NCBI GenBank assembly: GCA_905250025.1 | Contig: CAJNOJ010000035.1 | Coordinates: forward strand, 372,001-436,000 | Origin: Adineta ricciae | Lineage: Eukaryota > Rotifera > Eurotatoria > Adinetida > Adinetidae | Direction of reading: 5' to 3' | DNA: 64,000 nt | Shown here: positions 1 to 13,758 of the stretch, in pieces | How positions within the stretch are numbered: the first letter of the stretch is position 1 | Layout: every line of letters begins with the position of its first letter | Program-made: the position numbers and the translations under genes | Notes under the pieces: generated by a model | What the model saw: the letters and a program-made list of their open reading frames with translations, nothing else | Database searches by the model: none | What the model was told of the DNA's origin: nothing

Positions 1-3000
1 GCCAATCAATAACAAATGTCCGCGATCTAACCGAAGCACTCGGTAGATGCGCGTGATGTGCGCTAATGCATCATTGAATAGAACGACATCGATATTACCG
101 TACTGGTCTTTATATTCGACGACGATTTCATCAAATATTGCGCGTATGGCTGGATAATCTTGAAGGTCTTCATAGATCTTCGGTTCACCATCGTGCAAAG
201 CTGTTCGATAGTCAGCATAAAGAATAGGACTACGGAATAGATAGTTCTTTTGATCTTTGATCAAGCAATTTTCTTCCAGGATTTTCATGAATAATTCATG
301 ATCCTTAACATCATTGAAACGATCGGAAAAGACTCGAATACATTCGTGGATCCAAACACGAACAAATCGTTCTTTTGTATTGAATCGCTCGGGAGTTGTT
401 TGGAGAAGACTTTGAACAGTTCGACTGAGATCCCGTAATGAAAAGATATAATGCGATTTCAACGGTGTTGGAACAAATAGCCGCACAACATGATTGTAAA
501 TTTTTAATGTAGCATTGATCATACTTGAGATCATGTCTTGGATATCCGAACAGAATGTTACGACATGATTCTGTAAGATTGTAGAAAATATACGAAAGAG
601 AGATTCATGTGATGGTGATGGAATATAGAAAACGCTAAAGTGACTAAGAAAACGAGGGTCGAGGTGATTACTACTTCCACCTGGAACGAATTAATAAAGG
701 ATAGATTAATATCCGGTTCAAAGAGAATACATACTCGGAGTGTCCATCGCTACAATCCACTCGATATCGGTGGTAAATTTCCAATTCAACTCGTCGCTTC
801 GTTCGTACATCCCCTGTTTTTCGATCAATAGCTTCAAGAAAGCGATGGCTTGCTGAGTGCCGTACTGATCAATTTTTGGCATTGAAACATCGTCAAGAAA
901 GACGATTAGTTTCGTTCCGGCTGACGGTCCATACGTATCTTTCGAACGTTTTTCTAAATGACTTTCGATTGAACGCTGTACGTCAATTGACTTCGTTCGA
1001 AAGGAAAAATTCAATTTCAAATTCATATATTGACTAACGAAACGACGTAGATACGACAGAATAGTCGCGGTTTTACTAGATCCAGTATCACCGACGAATA
1101 GTACAGGATGGTGAATGCAGATCATCGACTGAAGTAACCATTCTAAAATAACTCCGAATTACTCAGTTGTCTTCGTATCGATGATCCCTTGTTATACCTA
1201 AACGAACTGTATCGACAGTAGGAACAAACAATTCTGTGAATCGCTGTGATCGGTCATGCTCATATTTTGGAATGAGATCATCCCAAATTTGCCACTGATT
1301 CAATTCCATTTGGAACACATGATCAAAGAGTAGCGGTTTCTCATGTGGCATCTGATTTGGTTTTGCTTTCGCACCAACGGTTGCAGTTGGAAGGCCGGAG
1401 AGGTATTTGATAAAATCATCGACAATGATTCGATCTTCTTGTTTCAAGCAAGCACCAAACGACCAGATCATAGCTTGAAGAAAAATTGCATGAATGACAT
1501 CCGCTGTTAGCTGTATCTGATTTTTCTTCTCATTGTTCATCAATGACAGAAACAAGAAGTCGAGTAGCTTTGTTAATTGTACGATAATATTTACTGGAGT
1601 TCTAAAATGAAGAAATCTTTTCAAATATACTCTCCTTATGTCAATGGTTGATTTACAGCGGGACAATCATTTTCATTCTTGGTCTTCGTTCCGTATCGGT
1701 TACACCTTGATAAATCAGATTGATCAGATTTTGGACGTATCGATCATAGAGTAATTCTAATTGATGCTTCTCATTTGACCGATCCGTGAAATTCCTATTC
1801 AACCATCGTTTCCATACTGGAGCGAGTCCTAGATTTTCCGGATCGACGTAAATCATTCCACAACGAGAAATAGTAGCTGGTGATGCATATTTTAAATCGC
1901 CAACTTCAAACAACAGGGAGCAATGATCTTGCAAACGGATACGTTCACCATTGGCTAATGTCAATAGTTTATTATCATCCATGACAGAATTCTGAAAAGG
2001 AAAATAATCGGTCGTCTTTCCAGTCGTATTTATCAAGAAAAGGCAACACCATATTTTCAATCCAGAGTGCATCCACATCACCATCAAATACGATACAGCG
2101 CCTTTCATTTCGCGTTGTTGACTGATTGATCATTCGGAAGAGTAGTGAAACAATACCGTCGGACCATTCGTCTGCAACAGGAAAGGTTTTCACATAATCT
2201 GACCATAAAACTCTGTATAGTTACGTGTTAATGGATCGAGTATTCCGTACAATTCAATCACGTTAACTGCTTTTGGGTTAAGCGTGTATAGACTTGTTTT
2301 TATTCCCATTTGAGTTTGTGCTTTCGCTAATATGTTCAGTATGACTGTTTTTCCTCCGCTGTACATTAAACATAAACTTAATTTCTCAGAAAATATATCA
2401 TTCAATCTCGTGTTTACCTCGTTGGTCCCACTAACATCGTCGAATGCCGTGTCATCATTGTTTTGTACAGCTGAATAATCTTATCGATTTGTCCCGAAAT
2501 TAGACTGTAACTTTGATCGGCTAGTGTAGTTTCAATAATTCGATTGAAATCTTCATAGTGTATCTCTGGACAATGAATATTAGGAAATAGATCGTTCAGT
2601 AACGCGTGAAATAGAGTGACATCATCAGAAATAAACTTTGGTACATTCATATCTTGCAAAGCTCTCAAAAGAACAATTTCTTCGCGATCATATCTCATGG
2701 TTGTACGTTTCAGATAACCAGCCATTGATAGAACAGCTTTGAAACTTCGTAAACCCCAATCATAATGATACTGAAACACAGAGTATGATCAAACAGTACA
2801 AATTTATCATGACACTACTTGTTTACTAATCAATTCTGATGCATAACGATACAATGTAACCATTTTCTTGGCTAATAATCTTGCACTGAGAAAACCATTA
2901 GCGAATAGCTTGATTTCTCCGATGTATTGCATATCAGGTACACTGAAAACGTTCAATTTTTTTTGTTGGAAATTCAAGGACTAGAAAGTCTAGTTACACG

Positions 3001-6000
3001 ACGACAACCGGCCGAAAGAGGGTTTTGACTGATTCGGGCAATTCTGTTCGTCCAGCATAGCCAGGATTCATGGTAACGAATATTCCCACAGTCGAATGCA
3101 GATGAATATAGTGATACTCGAAAAGAAACTCTGATTGTCGCAAGAAAAGTGCTTGTTGAATGGTTTTAACTTGAGTCGATATAACACTTAGCACTGATGC
3201 TTCAATACGATTGAATCTTTTGATCAGATTGTCTTTATCAGATGATTGTAAAATGATAGTCATATCTTACTCATCGAAACAACCCCAAGCGCCCGTCTGG
3301 CATAAACCATTCAAATTCTTGCCGATTGCTTGATAATCCATTCCTAAAATATTACCCAAAGTAGAATAGTCGTATTGTGTGATTCAGCTTCTCGATCGAA
3401 TACCTTCGCCACAATTGGTCACAACGCAGAGAAGACCCATGGCTTTTGCCAAATCCTTCACAGATTCTGTTTTACCCGTTCCTGCTGGTCCAGCTAGAAA
3501 CAGACAACGACCGGTATCGACACAGAATCTCGCAGTACATTCGACCAACCTGGTGCACATCCAAGAAACATCGATAAAGCCTAAGATGGAACTGATGAAT
3601 ACCTTATCATCAAGAATCGATAGTTACTTGAGTAATCGTCAAGTAGATTCGGTCTGTCAGTGGTGTTATAACAAGGCGACCATTCAAACCCATGTATTCA
3701 TAACCTAATCAGCAAAATAACCGTCGAATAGTAGTCAAAATCACAAACCATAGGGAAATTTTCCGTTGCATTGCTCCAAGTAAAGATTATCTTCTTTCAG
3801 CAACCAATAAAACCGCAATTGACTTTGCCATGCACTAAATTCGACATAATCAAAAACGTAATAAGATCATTTCGATCAACTCACAAATCATGAGGTTCGT
3901 TAATTCCATCACGAATTAAAACATCAACCATATCACGAGTGTGCACATCAATAGTAAGCACCGTTTCATATTTATTATACTCGTCTGATATAGGAAGTGA
4001 GAATAACGGTAAAAATGAAAGTAAGAAGTTTAATTACTTGATGTTAGAGATTTTCGCATTTCAAAAACAATTTCTTCAATCTGAACATTCAACTGTTTCA
4101 CGTAGAACTTCATTGCAGAACGTTGATTATGTTCTGTCATTTTATTGAATTGACTAAATCAAAGAATCGATTGAATAATACAATATCAACTCATTCGATT
4201 GCATACTCTTCGATTTCCCACGTACTCCACAATTGATTTACTGCTAACACGACCATTCCAATATATTGTCTCATCCATTCCAAACGATTTTGTTTGAATC
4301 GGTAATAAAAGGTAGCATCTTTCGTTATAGAACGATTCGAATATTTCATTTCTTTCTCGATATTTGACATCCACACTTCAACTTTTCCGTGACACTCAAC
4401 TGGATTAACGAATTTCATTTCTTCTCTCTCCATTGAGACCATTCCTATCACATAAATCATCGTTCGATGATGTTCTTCTTCTTGAGATAACTCGTTCTCT
4501 TGTTGAATGAAATTCAATGCAGCGATGTTATCAAACATTTTTTGCAAATATCCTTGAATGTCCTCCGAGTTCGATGATCCGATTATGGAGAGAAGTTCAT
4601 CGTCAGAAATGAAGTAAAATCGAGGAAATGATTGTCGTTTGGTGCCGAGATATTCATGTAAACTTTTCTGAATCTTTTCAGTTAAAGATAAAACTGATTT
4701 GAGTTCGTCGTATCGACCGGGATGAGTGCAGGCATCTTTCACTAGTGAATTTCTTGAAGTCTCTAGAAAACACGAGAGCAATACATAGCGACCAGTCGCT
4801 ACCATTAGTGAGGAGACGTGCCTAACATTATTTTTCGATATAGCTTATCTGCAGTATCGAAGCGTTTCGCTTCTTCACCAAACTGTAAACTCGAGCCGAT
4901 GAATATATTTTCTAGATACATCCATTTTTGCTGGACGACAGTCCAAATTTTGATCACGTCGGAGATCAAAGAGAGAACACGAATCCATTGTTCGACTTGT
5001 GAAAGATAAATTCCGACGAAACGCGACATTGTTATACCTCAAAAGGAAACAATTAAGTGATATATATAAGTATGGGCTGAAGTTTTGCAGTACCGTTGAG
5101 AAGTAGTATGGAATCTTCCAGTGCTTGAAGAATTTCATTCACTCCCGAGATCAAGAAACCACGATCTTGGTGTGCACTGACATTCGACGTATTACGCGTG
5201 TGTTTCTGGATTTGAAAACGCATGTTATTCCATTGTTGTTCGATATCTTTGAGATTCTTCTCAATTTGTAATTCTTTGATGGAAGTTTGGAGAATGTCTA
5301 GAATATACACTTGACCGGCTTTGACTCTTTGGACTATCGATATCGATTACTTTGAATGATTTCTTGATATTGATGTAAATTCATTTGAAAGATATTATCC
5401 AAGGTAAGAACATTGCTAGTTAAATCGATTTCTACATTGGTTTCGCGAATGATTTGTTGCCAATGACGTTCTCGTAATGCTTCGTGTTTTAAATCAAGCA
5501 TGATAGGAAGTGATGACCGAAAATCTACATAGATATGAATCGACAGCGGCTTCAAATAGTAGACATCGACCATGCAAGATGAATTCGCTCATACTTATGA
5601 AGTATCTTTCTACCGCACGGCCAACATTTGTGGATTTGATTTCCGATGGTAAACGTCGAAAAGCTTTGACGAATGAATCGACATTGACAATCAGTTGGCT
5701 GATATCCAGTTCGGACCAGAGGATATTAGCCCAAAGTTTTTCATTGTGTTTGAAATCATTGTAAAGGTTGAGTAGAATGTGCAGATTATTGATTTCTTGG
5801 TGCAAACGCGTCAGTTGTGGGTGATTTAGCAATGATATATGAAAAAGTTTCATCACATTGATCAAATCGATTTTTCGCTGTTCAATTTTATGAAGTTCAG
5901 TTTGATATTGTTGAGTCAGTTGGAAACTTCGCTGAAGATCATTTTCTATTGTGTATGGACCGAACTGATCGAATCGCTGGACGAGGTTATCGATCATTTG

Positions 6001-9000
6001 TTGAAAGAATTCAACATCATATTGAATTATTTCGCGAAAACGTTCACGAATCGATTTTAGACGATGTTGGATGACATGCGATTGTTGAACTATGTCTTTT
6101 AAACGAGGTTTCAGTGTTTGAATGAGAACCGAATCCGATTGAGGATATTCAAACTGATTTTCGTGTAAAATTCGATAGGATTGTTCAATGTCATCGATTG
6201 TATGTTCAATTGATTCTTGTTGCTGATGGACTCTATCAATTATATTCAAAACATATTTTAAATCAGGGACTGTGTCAGCATCGTGACGAAGACCTTGCGA
6301 AAGATTATTCAATACATCATTTGTTTCTTTGAGTTTAGTCGACATTTTTGTATACAAATGCTGACCGTAAAGATGAATCCAGCCTCGACAGTGGTATTTC
6401 AATGCTTGATAGAATTGCTTCAATGATAATTGTATGCAATAGAGATTTTGATTGTGAAGATGATGATCAAAGACTCGGTCAACTTTAGAAAACATACTCA
6501 TCATTTCATCATAGTCGGAGTAATGATGCGATTTCGAAATAAATTGACTGATCAATTTTTGCTTATCGTTTTTCCACAGATCGTTGTAGGCTAATAATTT
6601 GGTTAGTATGTGATTGATTGCAGTGACTAATCCCGAAGCATAAGCGCGAATTGGTTTCAACATTGAGATCTACGAAGACAAGTTTATTTCTTCAAAATAA
6701 CGATTTATCATCACTTACAACATCAGCATGTTGTCTAACATCGTTATAGAAAGTAAAATCCGGTGTTTCAATCTCTTCGTTTGATATGGATAATGACGGG
6801 CACGATATACAAGTGCCATGTAACCAACGTGTGAAGTACTTAGGTAGTTCACTGATGCCATAAGCACTCCGCCGGATCGAATTGACGATTTCTTCGAGTG
6901 ATGGTTGAAGTTTTATGCGTGGTGGTGCAAGGACAACTTCGACAGTGAATAGAGACGTAGCACCAAATATATTTTCGAAAAATTGACAAAGGTTACGAAT
7001 GACTAGTTCCACAAGAGATGTGAAAATTTCATGTTCCCAGTAAATGTAAAAAGAGCGCACTGGAAACCGTAAAGTTAATGTAAAACAAAACTTGAAACGA
7101 ATGAATAATTACTGACTGTTCTTATGTTTGCCAGTATTGGTACCGAAGACTAATGATTCGATTTTGGTTAGTATTGGTCCGATCAATTCAAAGCGGCGCT
7201 TCAAATTTGCAATGATCTCTTTTCGTTTTCTTTCCAGATATCCGAAGTATTCTCGACAAGTCAATAGACTTCCTACATGGATTTTCTCTGTGAACTGAAA
7301 TACACAGTTTTGTTAGCTTTATCACTTACCGTCTTCATGGCGTGGGACAACAGGATCTATTATACACAAACGAAAACTGTCCAAGTGCTCGCGAATGTCC
7401 GATGAAATTTTTCGACTTTGATTAAGAATGGAATGTAATTGATCTAAACGGCTTCGGCATTCTTTGATATAATCAATGGTTCCTATCTCCCCAAAAGATA
7501 TTCTCGACGTTCCTGGTTTGATTGAGGTTTGTAGTTGATCAAGATGTGACTGAAGAAGAGAAACTTCAATTGTGTCAAGCGATGCAAGTGTTAAATGGTA
7601 ATCTTCAAGCATTAAACGAAGTTCTTTTGATAATTGTTCGAATTTGGAGTATTGTAACGTTGTTTGACGAATCGATTCTGGTAAAAGAAATCCAAGTTTT
7701 TCTAAATTGTAACATTCGATTAAAGACTCTTTGAAGTCAGCATTGTAGTTTATTAAATATTTTAGTTCAATTTTCTTCTTCGTCCCTAATGTATCGTTGA
7801 CATACTGAAGGCGATGACACATTTCTTTGTGAGATTTCGGCTTATTTCCTAATGACTGCGCGATGTTGCTCGATACGGACACACGTGGAATGTCTTTTTT
7901 TGCAGCATAGAGTGACAATCGATGGCTTGGAACATCATGAATGTGATGGTCAAGAAAATACTCTGGTCGTTGTTCAACATCGATTAGTAAACTTTGTTTA
8001 AGATAGTTTGATAGTGTTTTCATGCAATTTCCAACCCATTTCGCATATAAGTCATCTTCGTATTCTTTTAACTGAGTTCCAACATCAATAAAACGTTGTT
8101 TTACTATTGCGCCTTGCTCCGATTGAAGAAATTGATTCAATGAACGTAATTTTATCATTGGCAGCTTTATCCGAGTAAATAGAAAACGAGCCCACTGGAT
8201 AGCACCCGAAACTGGCGGATACCCCTAGAAAAATCTTATGTCCAGGTACCCGACGAATGTCACTACGTACTTTGACTAGTGGCGGATTGTCTTTTTGTTT
8301 GTTGAACAAATCGACCATGGTATCGATTTCTTTGGAATATTTCGAAAGAATAGCTGTAAATTGTCGCATCATTTCATGTGCCAGTACATGATTTGTGTCA
8401 ATCCGTTGAAATTTCATTAACATATCCAATGCTGTTTCAGCTGAACGAAGTTGATTGAATGACACACGTATGAAAACTTTCGCTTCTTGCTCAATCACTG
8501 ACGAGCGGTGTTTAAAATCATCCATAAACAAACGCCATCGGTGAGCATTCTCACGGTTGAATATATCAAACTGACATGACGTAAAGGATTTTTTCAGATT
8601 GGTCACATGCTGAAGGACACGATCAACCATTTGTTCGTCGCCTGTTACCGCTTTCATATCAGAACTAAAGGTGTCATAAAATTCCTTTAAATTCAATGAC
8701 ATTTGGATTATATCATCAACGATCTGTGACATATAATCAGTCTTATCGAAAAGTATTCGATGATCAAAATTCCAACTTGAAAATCCACGTTTATCATTCT
8801 CGAGTTTGACTCGAACATTTTGATATTCTGTTTTCCATTGTAGTAACAACTGTTTAGCTTGGGAACAGAGATGTTCAATTTCTGTCAATGAGTTCGATGC
8901 AAACAGTGTTGATAAGTCGATTGTCTGTCGAACACGATTAATTATCTCATCAGCTATCTTTTCCATAAATGGAACGAACCGTTCATCTTTATTGTAGTGT

Positions 9001-10588
9001 TTCGACATGGTCCTGAAAAGAAAAGTGAAGCCCGTTGTTAGTCAGGCATTTCCTCGTGTGTACTAACCAAATCGTTTTTAAGCCTTGCATTAAATTTGGC
9101 AACATATGACTAACAGTTTGGAAGGACTTCGCCGTTTGTAAAATTTTCAAATGTCTTTCAATAGTCAGAAGAAATTTGTAGTTATCCATGGCTTCTAATA
9201 GGTAATTCTGCAGTTGACTTTTTATGCTATCGAATCCAGCAACTGAAGGACTATCGAGATCGGTTAGCATGTGTATAATTCTCATGACGTCGTCTAGAAC
9301 GAGGGAAGAAAATGAGAACGCAAATTTTTAGGAAAGCCCACCTCGTTTCATCTGTTCTAAGATTGAAGTGATTCGAACAGATCTCTCATGCCAAAATTCG
9401 ATTTCAGCGAGAGGAGTCGTTTGTATTACGCGTCTATTTAATTCATTGTTCAATTCTTCGTGTAAGATGCCCTCCCAATCATAGAGCAGATATTCCAGAT
9501 TTTCAATATATTCTTCTTCTGTTTCATCACCAGACATAGATAAACTCTTCGTTGGAATAGTTAATGTGAATTCGCCTTGCATCTGACGTACGGTCGATTG
9601 AATCTGTGAACAAAATCGATTCAAACTCACACGTAATTGATCACGCTCGGAAGTATCTTCAATCGAAGAGAATACTGAAAAGCAAGATTCATTTGAATGT
9701 TGATTTACCATGATTTACCTGACGACGGTTGATCCATGACTGATGGAAGTAAATGATTATAAACTAAAGACAATATCTCTACTAAAGATTCAAGTGAATG
9801 CTGTTCGGAAACGGTTCCTTCGATAATCGTCGCGTTCATAATCGCATTCATTTCATCGAAAGTTGATGATTGAAGTAAAGATTGTTGGGAATCGATTCGA
9901 ATGAAGTAAACAAACGACATTTTCATCGAGACGATGTTATGGTAATGCCGATATTCACAGTAGAGACGCGCTTCATGGTACGATTTTAATGCGAAATGGT
10001 AATGTTTATTATCGTACTGATTGACCACGAGAAGACGCTGGAGACTTCGCAGATTTTCATACAGTAGATCATTTGTATCATGGGTAGACGAACGAGCATT
10101 GTTGAAAACATAATCCACTACGAGAATCGAAAAATCATATTACATCAAAGCTTTCAAATCCTTTTTCTATTCTCCTTGTTCAAGTTTATACTCTAAAAAT
10201 TTACTTGGATATTCAGTTTCTGCGTCAACGGGTTCATTGATAGTCAAAACTATTTGTTGTTCATTCTCATCTTCGTCTTTCACACCAAACTACAAATACT
10301 TTCAAGCGATTCATCCCCACATCTTTTTTTTCGTTATACCTCGTCGACATCATCATCATCATCGAGAGTTTCAAACATCTGCCATACTTCTCTTCTTGAA
10401 TCTTCACGATAAAAGATCAGTGCATACAATCTTTCACGTATCATCGCATCCGAATGAAGAAATTCATCAATTAAATCTTCATTGAAACCATTATTTCGTT
10501 CTAACATACCGACGAATATCGATCTTTCAATATTCAACATATGACACGTTCGACGACAAAGCCATTCCAAACGAAAGTCATCTAACAT
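1..10588 (-). CDS. DNAH10: Axonemal dynein heavy chain, DNAH10-type inner arm, partial (N-terminus to start of AAA4)
   Basis: Motor subunit of a ciliary inner-arm (I1/f) dynein. The ATG at 10588 begins [10 protein letters not shown]-terminal stem and linker exons run to about 4190, including motif [16 protein letters not shown] near 8980. AAA1 has P-loop GPAGTGKT (about 3480, read on the minus strand), GAWGCFDE near 3290 and [16 protein letters not shown] near 3030. AAA2 has GPTSGGKT split by an intron at about 2345-2410. AAA3 has GDTGSSKT near 1090. The window ends at RGHLLLIG, the start of the AAA4 P-loop. The stretch [14 protein letters not shown] before AAA4 and the HYN-DER motif fit DNAH10 best among axonemal paralogues as I remember them. 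Introns are about 55 nt (for example 734-681, 1197-1143, and one of 55 nt near 1660-1605), each joining frames exactly. About 25 short exons. No break found. The family is certain; the paralogue is less so. Confidence 0.85.
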
Positions 10589-10625
10589 ATTCGGTCTACT
10601 CGATACGTCCGACTAGTAATCTGAT

Positions 10626-10640
10626 GTTCATCTAATGAAC
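10626..10640. promoter_or_regulatory. Perfect 6-bp inverted repeat upstream of dynein ATG
   Basis: GTTCAT and ATGAAC flank a 3-bp spacer about 40 bp before the dynein start codon, in the 197-bp gap downstream of SARS1. It has the shape of a dimeric factor site but does not meet the RFX X-box consensus (wrong fifth base). The function is unknown. Confidence 0.25.
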
Positions 10641-10785
10641 AGATCGGCGCGAAACATCTGTTTCTCGTTAGATTGACGGTAAATATCTTTATTTTTGTCT
10701 CAAGACATTCGGCTCACAATAAAAGTGAATGAAATGTCCAAAATAAGAACGGTTCTTGTTTAATGGTTCAACCAGATTGTTTTCC

Positions 10786-12698
10786 TTATTTTTTCTTAGC
10801 AGAAGCAGCTGCTTTTGATTCTTGTTCCACCGGTGCTTCTTTAACAAATGGAATCTTTTCCGCGTATTCTGAAAGACAAAACATCGTTCGCATCACAATG
10901 AACAAGAAGACAAGACACAAACTTTTCGGCATCAATGGTCGAAGAACTTCTGGTACAATAATACCATCGTCCGTTTGGTAATTTTCAAGAATGGCACAAA
11001 TTGTTCGTGTTGTTGCACACATGGTTGCATTCAACATATGAACATATTCCGACTATCGATCGAAGAAGAGAGATGGATGAATGAATGAACACTAACTGAT
11101 GGTGTGAACTTACGGATTCGTTGAGCTTCTTTGTTTGACCGTAACGAATTTTTAATCGTCTTGATTGATATTCAAGACAATTGGAACAGGAAACAAGTTC
11201 ACGGAATTTGCCTGAGCCGGGAAACCAAGCTTCTAAATCGAATTTCTTCGCCGCTGCGTTGTTCAATTCACCTAAATGACGAGTAGGTTTGGTCAGCTCG
11301 TTCACCAGAAATAGCCTATTCTCTACGTACCGGAAACAATATTGACAATACGATAGGGAATACCAAGTTGTTTATTGAATTCTTCGGCATTACCAATCAT
11401 TACTTCGAACATCTTCCATGACTCATTGTCATGAGGTGATGTAATGCAAAATTGTTCAATCTAAATCGAAGTCCCAGATACAAAGTCGCAGGAAAGCAAT
11501 GTTGTCATGTACTTTTTCAAATTGATGTACACGGAAAATACCACGTGTGTCTCGACCATGAGAACCAGCTTCTTGTCGGAAACAGGTGGAAATACCACCA
11601 TAACGAATTGGTAATCGTTCAGCCGCAAGCCATTCATCTCTGAAAATCATTCAAAAGATGGTTAGTACAATGAAACGTTAGCCTATCACTACCAACCGAT
11701 GAAACGCAGCGATAGCTTGTTCGGAAGTAGCAATCAAATATTTTTCTTCATCACTTGGCTCATCGGGTTTATCATTTTTACAAACAACCTAGACGAAACA
11801 TTCGGTTCGTTGATTCAGATTCTATTGTTCGACTTACCTTATAGAGTTCTTCATCGAATTGACTCAATTGTGCGACTTCCTGCATGACCTCTTTGCGCAT
11901 GAAGAATGGTGTGTACAAGATCTCGAAGTCTTTGTCATTTAGAATTCTTAATGCTAATTGAATGATTGCTTGTTCAAGAAACACAGCCGGGCCCTGAAGA
12001 AATCAAATAAATTTCAACAGTAACTTGTTTTCGACGAATCACACCTTCATGAAATAACCGCGAGATCCAGCAACTGACGCTCCACGATCTCCATCATAGC
12101 CGTCGATCATGTACATCAGATCGAAATGCGAGTACTTTTTTCGTGTTTCCACATCACCGAATGTTCGTTCAGTAACATTGTTATCCTAAACGAAAGACAA
12201 ATAATGTATTTGTCTTTAAGTTGATGAATGTTCAAATATATAGCTTACTTCATTATCACTGACTGGTACTGAATGATGAACAATGTTTCCAATTTCATGT
12301 AATGCGGCATTTCTGTCATTTTCAACTTTGATTAATTTTTCTTTAGCTTTCTCGATTTCGGTATCGATTAACAAACTGAGGCGTTTTATTTGTTTGATTG
12401 TCAATTTACCAATAGTATCCGCATTCAAATCATCCAAAGCAATTTTGAAACTTTCAGGAAATTCTTCCGAGTCACCTTCATTTTCCTTGGCTTGTTTCTT
12501 TGTTCCGACTGTTCGTCCGCAGAGATTTTTTATCTTGTTCCATTGATCAGCTTGATAACGGAGTGTTCGCCATTGAGAGTCTAAGTCCACGACCTGATCA
12601 ACAAGTTCGACACGTTTATAACGTTTCTTTTGAGAATCGCGAATAACTTGAGGATCGTGACCTTTTTCCGTACGAAACAAATCAATATCAAGAACCAT
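10786..12698 (-). CDS. SARS1: Cytosolic seryl-tRNA synthetase
   Basis: Charges tRNA-Ser with serine in the cytosol (class II aaRS). The ATG at 12698 gives MVLDIDLFR, as in animal SARS1. The N-terminal coiled-coil arm covers the first exon (12698 to about 12250). Motif 2 is visible near 11550 ([21 protein letters not shown]), and motif 3 near 11000 ([17 protein letters not shown]). The C-terminus is short and lysine-rich (ASAKKK). Introns are small. One of about 54 nt at roughly 10873-10926 has no in-frame stop, so it can be misread as coding; removing it restores PLMPKKYAEKIPF. The tail is shorter than in vertebrates and lacks their long basic extension. DNAH10 follows 197 bp downstream on the same strand. 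Length and motifs indicate a working enzyme. Confidence 0.95.
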
Positions 12699-13758
12699 AT
12701 TGACGATGTTTTATCTAAAAGAAACAGATACTAGATTTGAAATCACTATAATATACTATTTTTAGGTACATGCAATATGGAAGAATAATTGTGCACGTCT
12801 TCAACATATATTTAGTGGATGACATTGGATTTTCGTTGCGTCTCTAACAATTCTAGATGTCGCTAATGAATGATAGTCAGTATAACGGTAATATATATTG
12901 AATTGTGAGCTTTTGAACAGGTCGTAATTATCTCAAATAGCGTATGTCCGTATTTACGATTTCGTGAATCTAGACTTGCTATTTCCTCTCCGCATAGAAT
13001 ATCGTTTAGTCTGGGGACAGTATTTGATTATCTATCTGTATGTAGTCATGTTTAATAGGACGGGAAATGCATGTCCTATACATAAGTTTTGTTCCCTAAA
13101 CAATTAAACATTGTCGAAAGTGCGTCTATTGTTCATTTATGATCGACGATCCGTGATAACCTTGTGTTTTATGGAAGCTAGTTTATATCGGCTCATTGAT
13201 TTGATAAGATGCAGTAGAGAGAGATACACATGATTACTATAGCGCGAGTAGCTATTTCATTTATCAAGAGACTCATCAGTAATAAAAGACACTGAAGAGT
13301 TATGTGAAAATCTTGCCGGCATATAACCTGTTATGTTGTGTACATTTCTTCTCGTTTATACGATAGTTCGACGTATGCATTACAACATACATGATAGTAA
13401 GAAATATCGTGACCAACCAGAGAGAAAGGCTGAGTTATTTTGGGGATGGGAAGCAGAGAAGGAGAAGAAAAGAAGAAGAAGAAGAAGAAGAGCAACGACA
13501 CGAACTATTGATTGGCAAATATTATCATCAATATAGTCCTACGTATTATTATACAGAAATAAGGAAAAAAATACCATAGAGAGACAGGCAGAAAAGTGTG
13601 AAAGGCCATAAAGCCGCACTCATAAGACACACATACATAAACGCAAAGAGAAGAACGGCGTAGGAAAAAAGAAGATCGATATATCTTGCTATTTTTTGGG
13701 CACCATTTGATTCTAGCAGGCATCGCTTTAATATTGTTTTTCATTCAGTAGAACGAAC
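12699..13758. other. Intergenic region between divergent SARS1 and LIM genes
   Basis: About 1.06 kb with no convincing gene. It must hold both promoters. It contains a GAA/AGA run near 13456-13494 and several short stop-bounded ORFs without protein character. A TTTTTCATTCAG acceptor-like site ends at 13748, 10 bp before the LIM gene ATG. Confidence 0.6.
13456..13494 (+). repeat. GAA/AGA simple repeat
   Basis: A purine tract of AGAAGAAGA units upstream of the LIM gene. It creates spurious Lys/Arg/Glu-rich ORFs in all frames. Confidence 0.8.

Noticed and set aside
3379-3708. Plus-strand 109-codon ORF
   Set aside because: Antisense to the dynein AAA1 P-loop exon; its translation is the complement of [19 protein letters not shown].
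10237-10485. Plus-strand ORF with a His run
   Set aside because: Antisense to the Asp-rich N-terminal dynein exon (DDDDDVDEV).
10873-10926. Apparent hydrophobic insertion near the SARS1 C-terminus
   Set aside because: It is an intron without in-frame stop; splicing with GT-AG restores the conserved sequence.
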